From Cynocephalus volans (Eukaryota; Chordata; Mammalia; Dermoptera; Cynocephalidae), in the NCBI RefSeq assembly GCF_027409185.1, contig NC_084462.1:185198071-185262070 (forward strand): DNA of 64,000 bases. Direction: 5' to 3'. A program made the translations under genes and the position numbers. Positions 36,557 through 49,619 of the stretch are shown here, in pieces. The stretch's first letter is position 1. Each line of letters begins with the position of its first letter. The notes beneath the pieces were generated by a model. It saw only the letters and a program-made list of their open reading frames with translations, was not told the DNA's origin and made no database searches.

Positions 36557-39153
36557 AAAGATGCTTCCATATAAAAGAAGAATGATAGGGATTACAGAGG
36601 ACTTCTTGTCAGAATCCACGCAAACAAAAATGGAGAGGTTTGAAATATTTTAAGTGTTGGAGGCAACAAGCACCATCACCTGGATTCTACCTTCAGCTAA
36701 ATGACCCTTCAAAACTGAAGGAGACCAGGGTCTCCTTATATCCTCCTTCTACCCAAGAAGGAGTGAACATTTGATATTTGTTGAATTTCACTGGAACTAT
36801 AGTCAATAAAAATAGATCGTTTATTTTAAAACAGCAAAGAGTAAATTTCAAAAGTCTAACCACAAAACTTATAAGGGAAAGTGATAGATCTGCTAATCCG
36901 TTTGACCTAATTATTCCACATTATACACATTTATCAAAAAATCACGCTGTTCCCCATAAATGAATACAATTATGATGTGTCAATTAAGAAAACATTAACG
37001 AAAAATGTGAAGGAGAAATAGCCTCTCTCAGACCACACAGTGGTGAAGGATCAAGGCGTCCCTCAGAATCATGAACGAGGTGAGCACGGCGGCCAGCACA
37101 GCTTCTACTCGACACCTTCAATGTGACAAGTGGACGTAAACAAGCAGCAATCATGAGGACACACACAGTCCTTGATCTCCAGGTGTGACACGAGGAGTTC
37201 TGGTCTCAGGTCTTGCACATATGAAGCTTGGACGTCATCACTGCCGACCAGACAACATGAAAAACCCTGAACAGACTGAAAATCAGTAACTCTTCTTCTA
37301 TTTGTAAAAGAAGTGAAGTCACAGGGTGAACTGCTGTCCCCAAATTGAAGATGCAGTCAGGAAGGAACAGAGGGTCACAGCTTGCCTGATCAGAAACTCA
37401 CGAGCAGAAACCTGAATGGGATCCAGGACGGGGTAGAAAAACATGAACTGTAAATGAAAAATTGCTGAAGACTCAGTGTGTGCCAATCAGAGTTGGGTGC
37501 ACCCTAGGAGGCCAGCCTTAGGGATCCCCAAAACTATTAAACTCTACCTGAAGGACCCAACTAGGTTCCCAAGGAAAATATCATAGAAGAATCCTCCTGC
37601 TCCCAGCAGAGAAAGGGGGAAAGGAGCCAGCCTGAGACACACCAGAGCAGGACGTTCTTTCTGAGAAGACTGACATCAGGAGGAACTAATTTAGCTGATC
37701 CTAATAGGTTGGGGTTTTATCAGAGCATCATCGACCTGAGAGAAGAGATGCGCTCAACTCCATCCCTCTGCCCCTGAGAGCTTTCTAGTCTCCACTAAGG
37801 GAGGGTGAAGGCAGAAGCACTTGGAAGGTCCCACCCAGGACACGGCTCACTAAAGGACAGAAGTCATCATAGGACTGTGCAGTGCTTCCCCTACCCCACA
37901 CCTTACCCACATGGACGGGGCTTCTGTGTAATATCAGAGAAAAACTAAAGCACCACATTTAAGCAGTGTCTGTGAAACCATAATCCACAGACGAGAAAAT
38001 AAGGAGGACATCAGGGGACATTGTACCGAGTCGGTGACTTGTCATGTCATCCTCTTTACAGTGTCTTTTGCAGGGGCAAAGTTTTGATTAATGACTCCAG
38101 CCTGTCTATGGTTTTTCCCTGGATCTTGTTGTTGTCTCACCTCCTCTACATGTGGAATTTCCTCAATTCCTGAAATATACAAGCCGTAGGTTCCCTGCTC
38201 TGCACCACGTGAGGTCTCTGCCTTCACAGCTCATCCTCATCACTGAGCCTCGGATCTGCACCTGCACTGGGGAGGGTTGATGGGAACCGAGCAGGGCTCT
38301 GGACCTGTGGAGCTGAGCGTCTGGGGACAGAGCAAGTGAGAATTTACACAATAGAAGACAGAAGGTGACACTAGAGTGAGTGTTTGTGGGATAAATGGTT
38401 GCAGCAGAGTGGGGAGTGGGCGGGTCTCAGGGCTCTGTCCATCTGGTCTCATTATCCGCATGGATTATCTTCTCCCCATGGAAGCTGAGAGACAAGTCTT
38501 AGAACACAGTTCCCAAGGGTACATAGATCCCAGCCCAAAATTCAGCCCAGCGGGCCTCTGATTGATTATCTCAGTGCTTGTCATCCTGAATCCTCCATAT
38601 GGAAGTATCAGAGCTGGGTGTGGCCCTCAGGCAGCTGCTTCTCCGTCCAAGACACTGAGGAACGGACAGAGAGTGAGACCAACCCTGAACATCAGTGTCC
38701 ACAGTGTGGATGAGGATCCAGAGGCTAAAATTCCTCAATGAGGATAGAGACGCCATGGGCAGGGGTCCTGTAGGATGAGCATAACCATGTGGGGACATGT
38801 GTGCTTGACTGAGGGAAAGGCCAATAAGGGACAATGATTTAATTGTCAGGAAAGAGGACAGCTCATGTTATCACCTAACAAAAGAAAGGTCCCAGTGAAT
38901 GGAAAAATCTTATCTACAGATGAGAAAAGTTACTTCACTCTGTGTTGCCTGCAATGAGAACATGGGAATTAGAGTCACAAAGAACAAAGCAGGAAATGAC
39001 ACTGGGGGACATGTGAGAGTCAGCAGAGCAGAGGAAAGCTCAGATCCCAAGAGGAACCCCCATCCCCTCTCTGCACCTGCTCCATGGGGCACAGGAGCTT
39101 GGTGGGCCTTGAGCGCCCCCTGCAGCCCAGACCCCTCCTGTATCCTGCAGGGA
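36557..39153. other. Unit gamma tail 3' of V2, no gene seen
   Basis: Corresponds to 25298-27948. It starts with old L1M-type sequence (to about 36990) and is otherwise non-coding. It keeps the roughly 745-bp segment that unit delta lost, but lacks the roughly 70 bp also missing near V3. Confidence 0.65.
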
Positions 39154-39192
39154 GGTTTGTGTCTGGGCTCAGGATGACTTCCTGTCAGTGTG
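39154..39192 (-). promoter_or_regulatory. V2 RSS (23-bp spacer)
   Basis: Heptamer CACACTG (39186-39192), 23-bp spacer and nonamer ACACAAACC (39154-39162). The fifth heptamer base differs from CACAGTG. Reduced but not abolished recombination is the plausible effect (inference). Confidence 0.93.
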
Positions 39193-39630
39193 TCTCTCGC
39201 ACAGTAATACACGCCTGTGTCCTCGTCGGTCACAGAGCTCAGCTGCAGGGAGAACTGGTTGTTGGACGTGTCTCTGGTGATGGAGGTGCGGCTCTCGAGG
39301 GACGGGTTATAATATGTGCTTCCACTATAACTAATGCGTCCCATCCACTCAAGGCTCTTCCCTGTGGGCTGGCGGATCCAGTGCCAGTAGTAACCACTGG
39401 TGATGGAGTCACCAGAGACATCGCAGGTGAGAGAGAGGGTCTGTGAGGGCTTCACCAGTCCTGGGCCCGACTCCTGCAGCTGCACCTCGGACAGGACACC
39501 TGGAGACAAGGAGAATCAATCACTGTCAGTCACATGCAGGCACAACCATCCCACTGACCCATGTCTGTCATCTGAGACACTCACCTTGAGGAGCTGTCAC
39601 CAGGCAAAGGAGAAGACCCCACAATCTCAT
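39193..39630 (-). CDS. IGHV: Immunoglobulin heavy variable segment V2 (IGHV4-like)
   Basis: The leader exon 39585-39630 encodes [15 protein letters not shown]. The intron is 39500-39584 (85 bp, GT..AG) and the V exon 39193-39499. The V domain begins [20 protein letters not shown] and has Cys23 (SLTCDVSG), CDR1 GDSITSGYY, Trp41 (WHWIRQ), CDR2 ISYSGST, framework 3 [13 protein letters not shown] and Cys104 in YYCAR. No stop or frameshift. After V(D)J joining it would encode the antigen-binding half of a heavy chain, secreted or membrane-bound in B cells. An octamer lies 113 bp upstream. The subgroup follows clan II resemblance; no official gene name can be given without the species. Confidence 0.93.
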
Positions 39631-39742
39631 CTTCTGTTAGATCTCAACTCTGCCTTCCCCAGAGACCTGAGCCCTGTCTGAGGACAGACCTGTGAGCTTC
39701 CACCACCCATGAGTCCACATTTACCCTGGAGCTTGAAGGAAA

Positions 39743-39750
39743 ATTTGCAT
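39743..39750 (-). promoter_or_regulatory. V2 promoter octamer
   Basis: ATGCAAAT on the minus strand, 113 bp upstream of the V2 ATG, in a flank nearly identical to those of V1 and V3. Confidence 0.92.
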
Positions 39751-39764
39751 GTGGGAGAGCTCTG

Positions 39765-41082
39765 TCCTTATAAGTGCTGAGGAACTGAGGTGAGATATTC
39801 TGTTTTTTTTTGTTTTCTTTTAATTAACTGCGAGCTTTTTTTTTTTCTTTAAAATTATTTGACATGTAATTGTGAGATGGGTTAGAAGTTGCTGAGTTTC
39901 AAACATGGAAAAATGTGACCCTAGCTGTCTGAGGCCAGATCTACCTTCCTTCAACCCCTGTCTTCCACTGTGCTCTCTTGGACTCAGCCCAACTCCCTCT
40001 CATTATCTCAGGCTCTGGGTCTTGCTACCACAGTTCTGGTCCCAGCACGACCCCTGCTTTCTTTCCCTGCACCCTCTCCCGTGACGTGGTTCTCGTCACC
40101 CTGAGAGCTCGTTCCATCGTTCCACTGTTGCTGCTCCATGAGCTCCAGGACTGCCTTCTGCTCTCCGTCCTGCCATATAAGACACAGCCCTTCAGAATCC
40201 ACAGAGACCTGCCAAAGACGATGCCCTGTGCATTACTCTGGAGAATGGAAAAGGATTCTCAATGTTTTGGAAAGAGATCCAGACTCTTGTAAATTCCGGC
40301 TTCCCTCAGTCATTCCTGTTCATCTAAAGTGTAAACATGTTTAACCTAAATTCAGTTTTCATTCACATTTTACGGATGTTAATCTTTCATTTAATCTCCC
40401 AATCTCATCAGATATTCCTGCTGTAAATATATATATACAATCAATTGCAATGGTTAACATGCGAGCAGTAATAACATCCTTAATATAAAAATTTTAAAAA
40501 CATATTTCCCTTTGAGGTCTGTGTGTTGGGGCCCACGACAGCTGCTCCGAGACTGTGGGCACCACCCTCTGTACCACTGCCCATCACAGAGAAAGAGGCC
40601 AGGAGCTAGGGTGGACGCTGTGCTGTGTCTGACCCTGTGAGCCCCCTCTCAGTCCCAAGAGCAGGTTCATGTCATGGAGGGACAGCCCTTCAAGGGCCCT
40701 GAATGAATTTCAAGACAGGAGCTGCTGTTGGACAATTTGGGGCCAATTCTTCACTTCCTGTTAACTCATACAATTTGTTGGAGTTTTCCAAATTTTAAAA
40801 GACCTGGTAAAAGGCAAAGAAAAACAAATGCTCTGAAATAAGAAATCAATATCAGAACCAGACTAAGATATGACACAGATTTTCTAATTATCAGGGAGTA
40901 GATTTAAAGCAACCATGTTTAGTTTGCAATTACGTTTCACTTTTTTTCCAACCCTTCAGCTGACTCTAAAAAGTTCTTGTTGCCCACGTCTATTTGTCCA
41001 GGATAATTTATCAGGACGCTCTTCCTAGTGGAGCAAACAGCCCAGCATCTCATCAGGAGTAAGGGATAAGGACAGAGATTTG
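39765..41082. other. Upstream flank of V2, no gene seen
   Basis: Corresponds to 28560-29910. The CA microsatellite of V1 and V3 is replaced here by TATATATATA-like sequence near 40429-40438. Non-coding. Confidence 0.6.
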
Positions 41083-41096
41083 CATCTTGCTTGTTT
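41083..41096. other. Empty LINE-1 site at gamma/delta boundary
   Basis: Uninterrupted CATCTTGCTTGTTT joins the unit end to the unit start without LINE-1. It is the pre-insertion arrangement of the sites filled at 6945 and 29911/36325. Confidence 0.85.
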
Positions 41097-41632
41097 CTAT
41101 TTTAATGTGCTCAGGAGGGAAGTTGTGGTGAGAAGAGTTGTCTGATTCATAACGTCACTCAGCCCAGACTCCCACTGGTTTGAGACCCAGAGTCTACAGC
41201 TTGTGGACTGACATATAACAGTGAACAGAGGAGATGGAAACACATTTCAGGTGGGATATTTTTTAACTGTTGCAAAGACACTCAAAATGAGATCTCCCTA
41301 TTAACCGTTTTAAGTGCACAATACGGTATTGTTAAGTACGGGCACAGTGTTTTATAGCAGATTGTAGAACTTATTCATCTTGCGTAGGTAAAACTTTGTA
41401 TCTGTTGAAATGAAGTAGCCAGGCTGTGAATGTATGTGTTATAACTGTGTATATGGCATAATTTACCATGTGGCCCTGACTTACATCAAAAGATCAACAC
41501 GTGTGTTATCTGTGATCTCAGGATGAAGGGCAAAAATAAGGTTTTGATTGGACTGGAGTCTAATACACTAAACAGGTGTCATCGCTCCCTATCTCCGTCT
41601 GTCTTTCTCTAGCTTTATCTCTTTCCACCCAT

Positions 41633-41702
<70 letters not shown>

Positions 41703-42369
41703 ACACACGCCATTGGTCTTTTTTTGAAATCTACCTGTAATGCTGCTTTTGATTGATGCTGAGCAATTTGTTGTAACACACAAAAAACCCATTCATCTTC
41801 ACAGTCCTGTTTTGAACTGTCACAGTGTATAGGAAAAATCCCTCGAGATACAAAGTGAGCAGGAGGACACTATGTGTCCTGGAGAGTTAATTGCACACTG
41901 TTTCTTTGTATCATACTTGTCCTGCTAGCCTCATACGCATCCTGGATATTAACTTGTAATAGAAGTGTTTGTGTTTTCTGGGTGGATCTATTGTTAAAAA
42001 ATAAAAATTAAATAGGCGACCTAAGCTTGGGAGGTTGGTGGTAGTGGTGGCATGGATTTTCTGGGGCAGACTTGCTGTGCTGACTCAGGCTTGGGGTGTG
42101 CACATGCTCACTGTGGGTCAGTCATGTCAGCAGTTGGCTCATTGCAGATGGGGTTGATGGCCTGATTTTCAGACTGGGTATGGGTGTGTGGCATGCCAGG
42201 CATTTGGGGACTGAATCACTAGTGCCTGAATGTGGTGGGCCAGCATGGGACGTGTAAGTCTAGCTATTTCTTACTCAGATGCATGTGTGTGCAGTTGTTC
42301 AAAGACTCAGGGAAGGATCTACCAGGGCATGGCAGCTTGATTATTTCTCTGGATCTCGGGTGTGGACAC
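41097..42369. other. Unit delta start, no gene seen
   Basis: Counterpart of 6959-8219, non-coding, with a (CA)n tract. Confidence 0.65.
41636..41708. repeat. (CA)n microsatellite
   Basis: CA run with one CAGACA interruption near 41696-41702, longer than the unit beta equivalent. Confidence 0.97.
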
Positions 42370-45194
42370 TGTGTTAGTCTGTTTCTGTTGCTTATAACAA
42401 CACATATGGAAGTGGGTGATTTGTAAGAAAATAAAATTTATTGCTTGCAGTTTTGCAGGCTGTAAAATTCAAAGTACAGGGAACACATCTGGTGAATCCC
42501 TTCCTTGGTGGTTTTTCAGCAATGGGGACCTCATGTGGCAGAAAACGGCAAAACAGAGAGAGAGAGAGAGAGACTCTCACATGCTCTCCTTTTAAAGCCC
42601 TCAGAACCATGTCCCTGACAACCATTATTAAACCATTCACTATGGCATGGTCCTAAAATTTAACCACCTCTTCAAGGCTCCATTTCAGTTACCATGACAG
42701 GACTTCCCACCCTCAACAGTTACAGTGGGAATTAAGCTTCTAGTATATGAGCTTTGTGGGACACAGTTCAAACAATCCACAGCATTGTACCCCCAAAGTT
42801 CATGTTCTTCCCCCAAGCAAGTATATTCATTCCACCCCCCAAACTTAAGTTGTTTCCACTCAAAAGCCCAAGGTTAAAAGTCCCGTCTGTGAAATCAGAA
42901 CAAATTATCTACTGATGATGTACAATGGTGGGACAAGCATAGGATACATTTTCCTATTTCAATAGGGAGAAATCACCCCAAAGAAAGGGGCAACAGGTCC
43001 AAAACAAGTTTAAAAAGCCCACCAGGGCAGGTACTAAATCTCAAAGCTGAAAATCATGTATCTTGACTCCATGGTCAGTGTCCTCTGTATGCTGGTGCAA
43101 TGGTTGGGTCCCCAAGTCCTCAGACATCTCTGCTTCTATGGATTTCCTGGTCTGAGGCCATGTTTCAGCTCACTAGGCTGGCATTGCACACTGGTAGCCA
43201 CATAAGTTGGGGTCTCCATGGCTAAGCCACTCTCATGGTTCCACTAGGCATGATGTTGATGGGGTTTCTCTGCTGAAACTCCAACCTATGTTTCTGCTTG
43301 GCATTGTGTCAGGGTAGGGCTCAAACCCTTCAAACCCATTGTCCAGACTTGGTCACAGACCCCTCACTTCCCAGGCTGTGTCACAGTTTGGATGACAGAC
43401 CCTTCATGTGCATGTCATGAGCTAGGTAAATGGGAAAGATCCCAGGAGTTATTGGAAGATTAGACATATTCATTCCAATGTGAGCTCAGTCCTCAGCTTC
43501 CTCAGCAGCAGCAACTGCTTACGGCAAAAGTAGCAGCCTCCCTATGGGACCCTGTGGGCATGTCGGGGGCAGAGGGCCCTGCACATCAGAGCTACTCATC
43601 CTTTATACTTAAGTCTGATAATCCAGGAACACCTGGGTACAAGTCAGACATGCCAGGAACACCTGGGCACAAATTCACAGTTACATTTACATCAAAGTCA
43701 CGGAAAGATTCTGAACATCTGAGGGGCCCTGACCATTTTCCTTCAATTTTCCTTACACATTGGTTTAGCAAAAGCTGTCTGTATTGACTCAGCAGCTGAG
43801 AACGATCTCTTCCTGGGTGTGCAGCCTTTTCCATACCTCCTTTTAGAGTGTGGTGGAGGCTCCCACGCCACCATAGCTCTGGCTTTCTGTCATCCTACAG
43901 ACTTATCAACACTTGGATACTGCCAAGGCTTCACTCTTGTATCTTCCAAAGCTGTGGATCCAGCCAACCTGGGGCCAAGTTAGTCACAGCTGCAGCAACC
44001 AGGGTGATGGAGTGGGGAACAGCTCCTGAGGAGGCCCTGGTCAGCGAGCCTGTGGAGGAAGCCTTGGGCCTGTTCCCTGAGACCATTCTGTCTCCCTAGG
44101 CCTCTGGACCTGTGATGAAAAGCACAGCCTACATGAGCTTCTGATACGCCTTCAAGGCCTTTTTTCTGTCCTCATAATCCCTTTCTCCTGTGCTCTTCTC
44201 CTTTGCAAATGATCCCTGTTCTACACTTTGCTTTTGTAACCAGGTTGAAAGTTTTCTAATTTTTTGCCCTCTTTTCTCTTTTGTATTGTAAATTCTGGCT
44301 TTACTATCTACATCCTCTGTCTTAACATCACATAGACTGTTGTAACTAGCAATGCAGCTTCTTTAATGCTCTGCTCTTAGAAATTTCTTCCACGAAATAT
44401 CCTGAGTCAGCACCTTGATGTCCCACATTCCACAAAATATTTGGGCATGAACAGAATGCAGCCAAGTTTCTTGCCGGTTCATAGCAAGAGTGACCTTCCC
44501 CTCGCTTTCCAATAAACTCCTTCTTACTCCTTAAACCTCCTTAGAATGGTCTTTACGTTCCGTATTTAAATAAGCATTCCTACCAACACCACTTAACCAT
44601 TGTCTCAAATATTCCAAATTGTTCCTGGTTTCCTTTTCTTCTAAATTCCCACCAGCAGGTAGGTTTTTTCTAGTCTGCTACTTCGAATTCTTCCAGCCTT
44701 TGCCCATTATCTAGTTCCAAAGCCACTTTCACATTTTCAAGCATTAGTTATAAGCAACACCTCACTTTTAGTGCCAATTTTGTGTATTAGTCCATATGTG
44801 TTGCTTATAGAAATACACCTGGAACTGGGTGATTTGTAAGAAAAGCAAATTAATTGCTTACGTTCAGAAGCTGTGAAATCCGAAGTCTAGGGAACACATC
44901 TGACAAGGGCATTCTTTGGTCGTGGCTTTACAATAATGCAGGAGTCTCACATGTCAGAAAATGGTGAATTAGAGACAGAGATACTCTCATGTGCTCCCCT
45001 TTAAAAGCCCTCAAACCACCCCCCGGACAACCATTATTAGTCCATTCACTACAGCACAGTCCTATAGTCCAATCACCTCTTCAAGGTCCCACGTTTCAAT
45101 TACCATAATTGGATTTTTGACCCTCAGCAGTTACAGTGGGAATTAAGTTTTTAGTAAATGAGTTTGGGGGACACAATTCAATCAGTTCCCAGCA
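42370..45194 (-). mobile_element. Complete MaLR-type LTR provirus, unit delta
   Basis: Duplicate of 8220-11057, with LTRs at 42370-42784 and 44783-45194 and the same flanking GACAC/GACAT. The left LTR carries a longer GAGA run (42556-42571) than its beta counterpart. It arrived by segmental duplication, not by a second insertion. Confidence 0.8.
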
Positions 45195-46434
45195 GACATG
45201 CTTTGGCTCAGTTGGCTGTGTGCGGGTCTTCTGGCAGCCAATCTACTGCACTTATCTGGGCCAGGCGGGAGATCGTGCTTCTGGTGGCACTTCAGGAGCA
45301 GGTCTTCCAAGGGAGAGGCTGCAGAGCTGCTTCTCAGGTGGTGCTTGAGGACACTAGGGAGGCCTGAATGTAGGGGATCTGGCCAGCACTTCTCAGGTGG
45401 TGAGCAAACCTGCAGGGCTGGCCTGCAGAGGTGGGGCCCAGACAACTGCTTCTTGGATGGTGGGTGAGGCTTTGAAGAAGCCTAGCAAAGAGGGGGACCT
45501 TCTAGTCACCTTGTAGGCAGTGGGTAATGCTGCAATTGGAGATTTCAGGGCAATATCCCCTGGCCGCTTCTCAGAGACAGAGTGATAAGCTTTGTTTTTA
45601 CCATCCCAGGGGTGTGTTTGTGAGGGTTGGGACTTGTGAGCTGTCTTCTGGATTTGGAGCTCGGGCACACAGAACTCAGCCCTCTGATGGGGTGGGTGGG
45701 TGGTTTTCCACCTGTTTGATCTCTGGCCAGGGATGTGAAGGTGCTTCAGTTCAGCAGGCCTGGGATGGGCTTCCGAGATTTGCAGGACTGCAGTCACATT
45801 CTCTCCTGGGCTCAGAAGTTAAAGTGCTGGGATCTGGGATTTGTAGCCTCTCCTGTGAGTGTGTTGAAATAAAAACAAAGCCTTAAGCCAGGGGAAGTGC
45901 AGCGGCTTCCCCTGGGTAGTGCATCCTACTGGAAGATCACTCCATACTGCATTAGCTCGTCATGGGGCAGGGGTTTGGAGGTGCATAGTGTGAGCTCCTG
46001 AAGTGCAGTGTGTGCATCCTAGGCAGCTCCCCGTGCTTGGCTGTGGGCTTGCAAGGAATCCTCCTGCAGTATGGACCGCAGGCCTCTAAGGTAAGGATAA
46101 GCACTGGTGTTGGCCCTCTTCCTAGCTATTCTCCACAAGGGAAAGTTTTTCCTGCACTGATCATGGTGGCAAAGTCTTGGCAGATGAGGCCGTGTGCTGT
46201 TCTGTCTCTCCGTGATGCCACCAAAGGCTGTTGTGCTCCACAGGACCTTCCAATCTCCTCCAAACACCCAGATATGATTCTGTCAATATTTGGGTGTATA
46301 TAAGTTATTCTTGTCCTTTTCTGTGGGAGGAACATGCTCCAGGCACCTCTAGTCAGCTGTCTTGCCCAGCTTCCATCCAGAAAAATGTCAGGAGCAGGTT
46401 TAACCAAGAAAGTTCAAGACGTATAGACTAGAAA
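45195..46434. other. No gene seen
   Basis: Counterpart of 11058-12300. No coding conservation is evident. Confidence 0.55.
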
Positions 46435-47450
46435 CTACACAACACTGATGAAAGAAATTGAATAGGATATGGAACTGAAATAAACCATGTGTTTATGCAT
46501 TGCAAAAATTAATATTGTTAATATATACATACCACTAATGAAATTTACAGGTTTAATGCAATTATTCCCTATCAAAATTTCAATATTGTTTTGCAGAAAT
46601 GATAAAATAACAATTCTAAAATTTGTACAACATTAGAAAAGGACCTAAGAGGCAAAACAATTTTGAGCACAAAGAGCCACTCTTGAGGCATCACATCCTC
46701 TGATTTCAATACATATTATAAAATGTTTGTAATCAGAACGACATGCCCCTGGTGTAAAAACAGATGTGTTGACCAATAAAACAGGACAAAAAGCCCCAAG
46801 GTTAACGAACACATTTGCAGTCAATGGATTTCTGACAAAGGTATCAAGACTGCTAGGAGGAAAGGACAATATCCTCAATAAAATTTTTGGAAAAAACTGT
46901 ATATCCACATGAAGAATAATAAAATGGGATGATTATTTCACATCACATAGAAAAATCAACTCACAATGGATTAAAGACTCAGATGTGACACCCAAAATGA
47001 TAAAACTACTAGAAGCAGACTTAGAGGAATATTTCCATAACGTTGGTCCAGGCAATGATTTCTAGTTACTACCTTGAAAGCACAGGAAGCTAAAATAAAA
47101 ATAGACAAATGGGATTACATCAAACTAAAAAGCTCTGCACAGCAAGATAAACTATTATCAGAGGGAAGAGACAATATTTGCAAATTGTCTGGTTCTGGAG
47201 AAAATATTTGCAAATCATACATCTGATAAGTGGCTAATATCCAAATAATATAAGAAATTAACACAATTGAATAGCAAGGAAAGTATAGCCCAATTAAAAA
47301 ATGGGTAACATATATGCGTAGACATCACTTTTTAAAAGACGTATTAATGGCCAAGAGATATATGACAAAATGTTAAACATCTCTATTCATCAGCGAGATG
47401 CAAGTTAAAACCATAATGAAATGTCACCTAAAACCTCTGCCCCTACCTGA
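46435..47450 (+). mobile_element. Old LINE-1 ORF2 3' fragment
   Basis: Duplicate of 12300-13325, equally degraded. Confidence 0.85.
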
Positions 47451-47609
47451 TCTAAGTGGGAGGGCAGGATTGGGACAAACGGCTCTGGTCAGTCCAAAGC
47501 ATGTTAGGGGTGAGCTGGTGTGTGGCCTGTGCAGTGTGGGGTAGGGGCCAGTGGCAGTTCTAATGGGTTGATATCCTTGTTGCAAGGTCATCTGTAGTCT
47601 TATGGTCTC

Positions 47610-48025
47610 TACACAAGAAAAGATAAATTTGCTTAAGAGGTTTAGTCAACAGGGCCCCCAAAAGCAGGGCCAGAATTAGCATCATCAGAGGTCCTAATAG
47701 GGGCAACAGCCATGTTAACTATTGCCAGCTTTTTCCATAGGCACCCCTAGAACTCAGGTGCTTATAATCATAATCATGAGGCTGTAACTGCTAATTTCTT
47801 TGCAGCATCCTTCACTAGGCCTGACTGGTTAACTGTGAAGCAACATTCTTCCCCAAATAAGCGAAAGATGCCTTTTTCATGCATTAGGATGTCTAACCCT
47901 CTGCTGTTTTGCAGTACCACCCCTAACACTGACTCTCTCTGATCCTGCAGCCGGTGGCCCACATTTGAACATGAACAGTGACAGCTGAATATCAGGCAGA
48001 TGATGAAGACAGACAAAGCCATCAA
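47610..48025 (-). pseudogene. Class I ERV env TM relic, unit delta
   Basis: Duplicate of 13470-13893. The immunosuppressive-domain-like stretch is kept, but the first cysteine of the C-x-CC cluster is replaced by arginine (RLFGEECC). One extra C near 47656-47660 shifts the frame in the membrane-spanning part. Inactive. Confidence 0.78.
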
Positions 48026-48139
48026 CCTTTAGATTCCTTCTGTGGATGGATCTTCTGTAACTGTGAGGTTAATCACACATAAACCGAGATATAAATGGGG
48101 CACTACAAGGTTTTCCGTACTGACTAATCCTGATCTTTA

Positions 48140-49470
48140 TTAGTAGACCAGGTGAGGGTAGAGGCATCCTTTGCTGGTGGAGGAGATCATGTCATCGCAG
48201 TGGCACGGGTGTAACAGTGATCCAGCAAAGAAGATGGAGGTCCGGAGGCAGAGGAGGATAATGCACGTCATAAGGCCTGGTGGTAGAAGCCTGTATCTCC
48301 TTTCATAAAGCACCTCGAGGTCTTCTAAAAGCTCACAGGAATAGGCTGCCTCCTTCAGGAGTGGGCCACAGTTATTGCTCTCCTGTAATGAAAGGGGGGC
48401 AGGCTGCACCCTGGAGAGATGAACCTCACTATCCATTTCAGCTGTCTTTATTGCAGAGGGGGTTGCTAGAAGTACTGTAAAACGGTCCTTCCATTTAGGG
48501 TTTAGTTGTTTGTTAGCAGGTCCTTCCTTCCAGGTCTTAATTAGGACCTGGTCTTCTAGCTTTGTCTGTGCCCCCTGAGCATTACTGCCAGGGGACTGTA
48601 AAACATGAGCTACATTTTTCTTCTGGGCTGCTTCGAATAGGCTCAATTTGGTAATGTATTGTATAAGGCCTGCAGTCTCAGGATCTGTGAGCATGTCTGT
48701 TGAAAGAAAAGGTCTGCAACACAGCAGTTCATAGGGGCTGAAATCAAGCTTTGCCTTTGGGGCATTGCACACTCATAAGGGCAATGCGGAGCACAGAGAC
48801 CCAGTGCGTAGAGGTTTCCTGGCATAATTTGGCAACAGTGCTTTTTAGGATTTATTTGGCCCTTTCTACTTTTCCAGAGGGCTGTGGCCTCCAGGCAGAA
48901 TGTAGAAGATATTGTATTCCCAAGGCCTTTGCTATCTCCTGGGTTATATGGGAGGTGAAGGATGGTCCCTAATGGATTTGAAGACTGCAGGGAGGCCAAA
49001 CCTGGGAATCACCTCCTTGGGAAGAGCTTCAACCACCTTAGTGGACTTTTCTGTTCTAGTAGGATGAGTCTCTACTCATCCAGAAAAAGTGTCCATGAAA
49101 ACCAGCAGATATTTTCATCCCCGGCATGGAGGCATATAGTTGAAGTCAACTTGCCAGTCTGATCTTGGGTATGAACCCCCCTGCTGGACTGGTTCCAACC
49201 GTGGGTGCACACTTGGCCCCGAGCTGTTGTAGGCACACAGAGAACAGGCCCTGCAAACCTATTAACTGTTTGTGCCAAACCCCAGCCTGTAAAAAGATGA
49301 GTGACCGTGGCCAAGGTTGCCCCTCTCCCCAATGGGAAGGCATCATGTAGAGCCTTGATAACCTTCCAATGGATTGTCTTTGGGAGCAACAGTCTGCCTT
49401 CTACCATCCACCATGACCCTTGCTAAAGGCCCCCTACAATTTCAGTCTTCTCTTCCACTTGGGCATACTG
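48140..49470 (-). pseudogene. Class I ERV pol integrase relic, unit delta
   Basis: Duplicate of 14161-15340. The integrase C-terminal part is open for 210 codons (48140-48772), longer than in beta because that copy has extra indels near 14580-14640. It runs through the pol end into sequence that would overlap the env start. The N-terminal part (49072-49407) is in another frame. No LTRs, gag or complete reverse transcriptase. Confidence 0.8.
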
Positions 49471-49619
49471 TGGGGTCATCCTTTCTCATGATAAATAAAT
49501 GCAATAACATTGCTTTTTGTTATTGACTGTATGTGGTCATGAGAGCTGTGCTGTTTCTATGCACATGGGAATTCATCCAGCAAGGTGTCATGGTGGCAGC
49601 TGCCCCACTATGTTGCCTG

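Noticed and set aside
41078..41085. Octamer-like ATTTGCAT at the empty LINE-1 site
   Set aside because: Created by a single substitution in this copy only (ATCTGCAT elsewhere); no V gene is associated.
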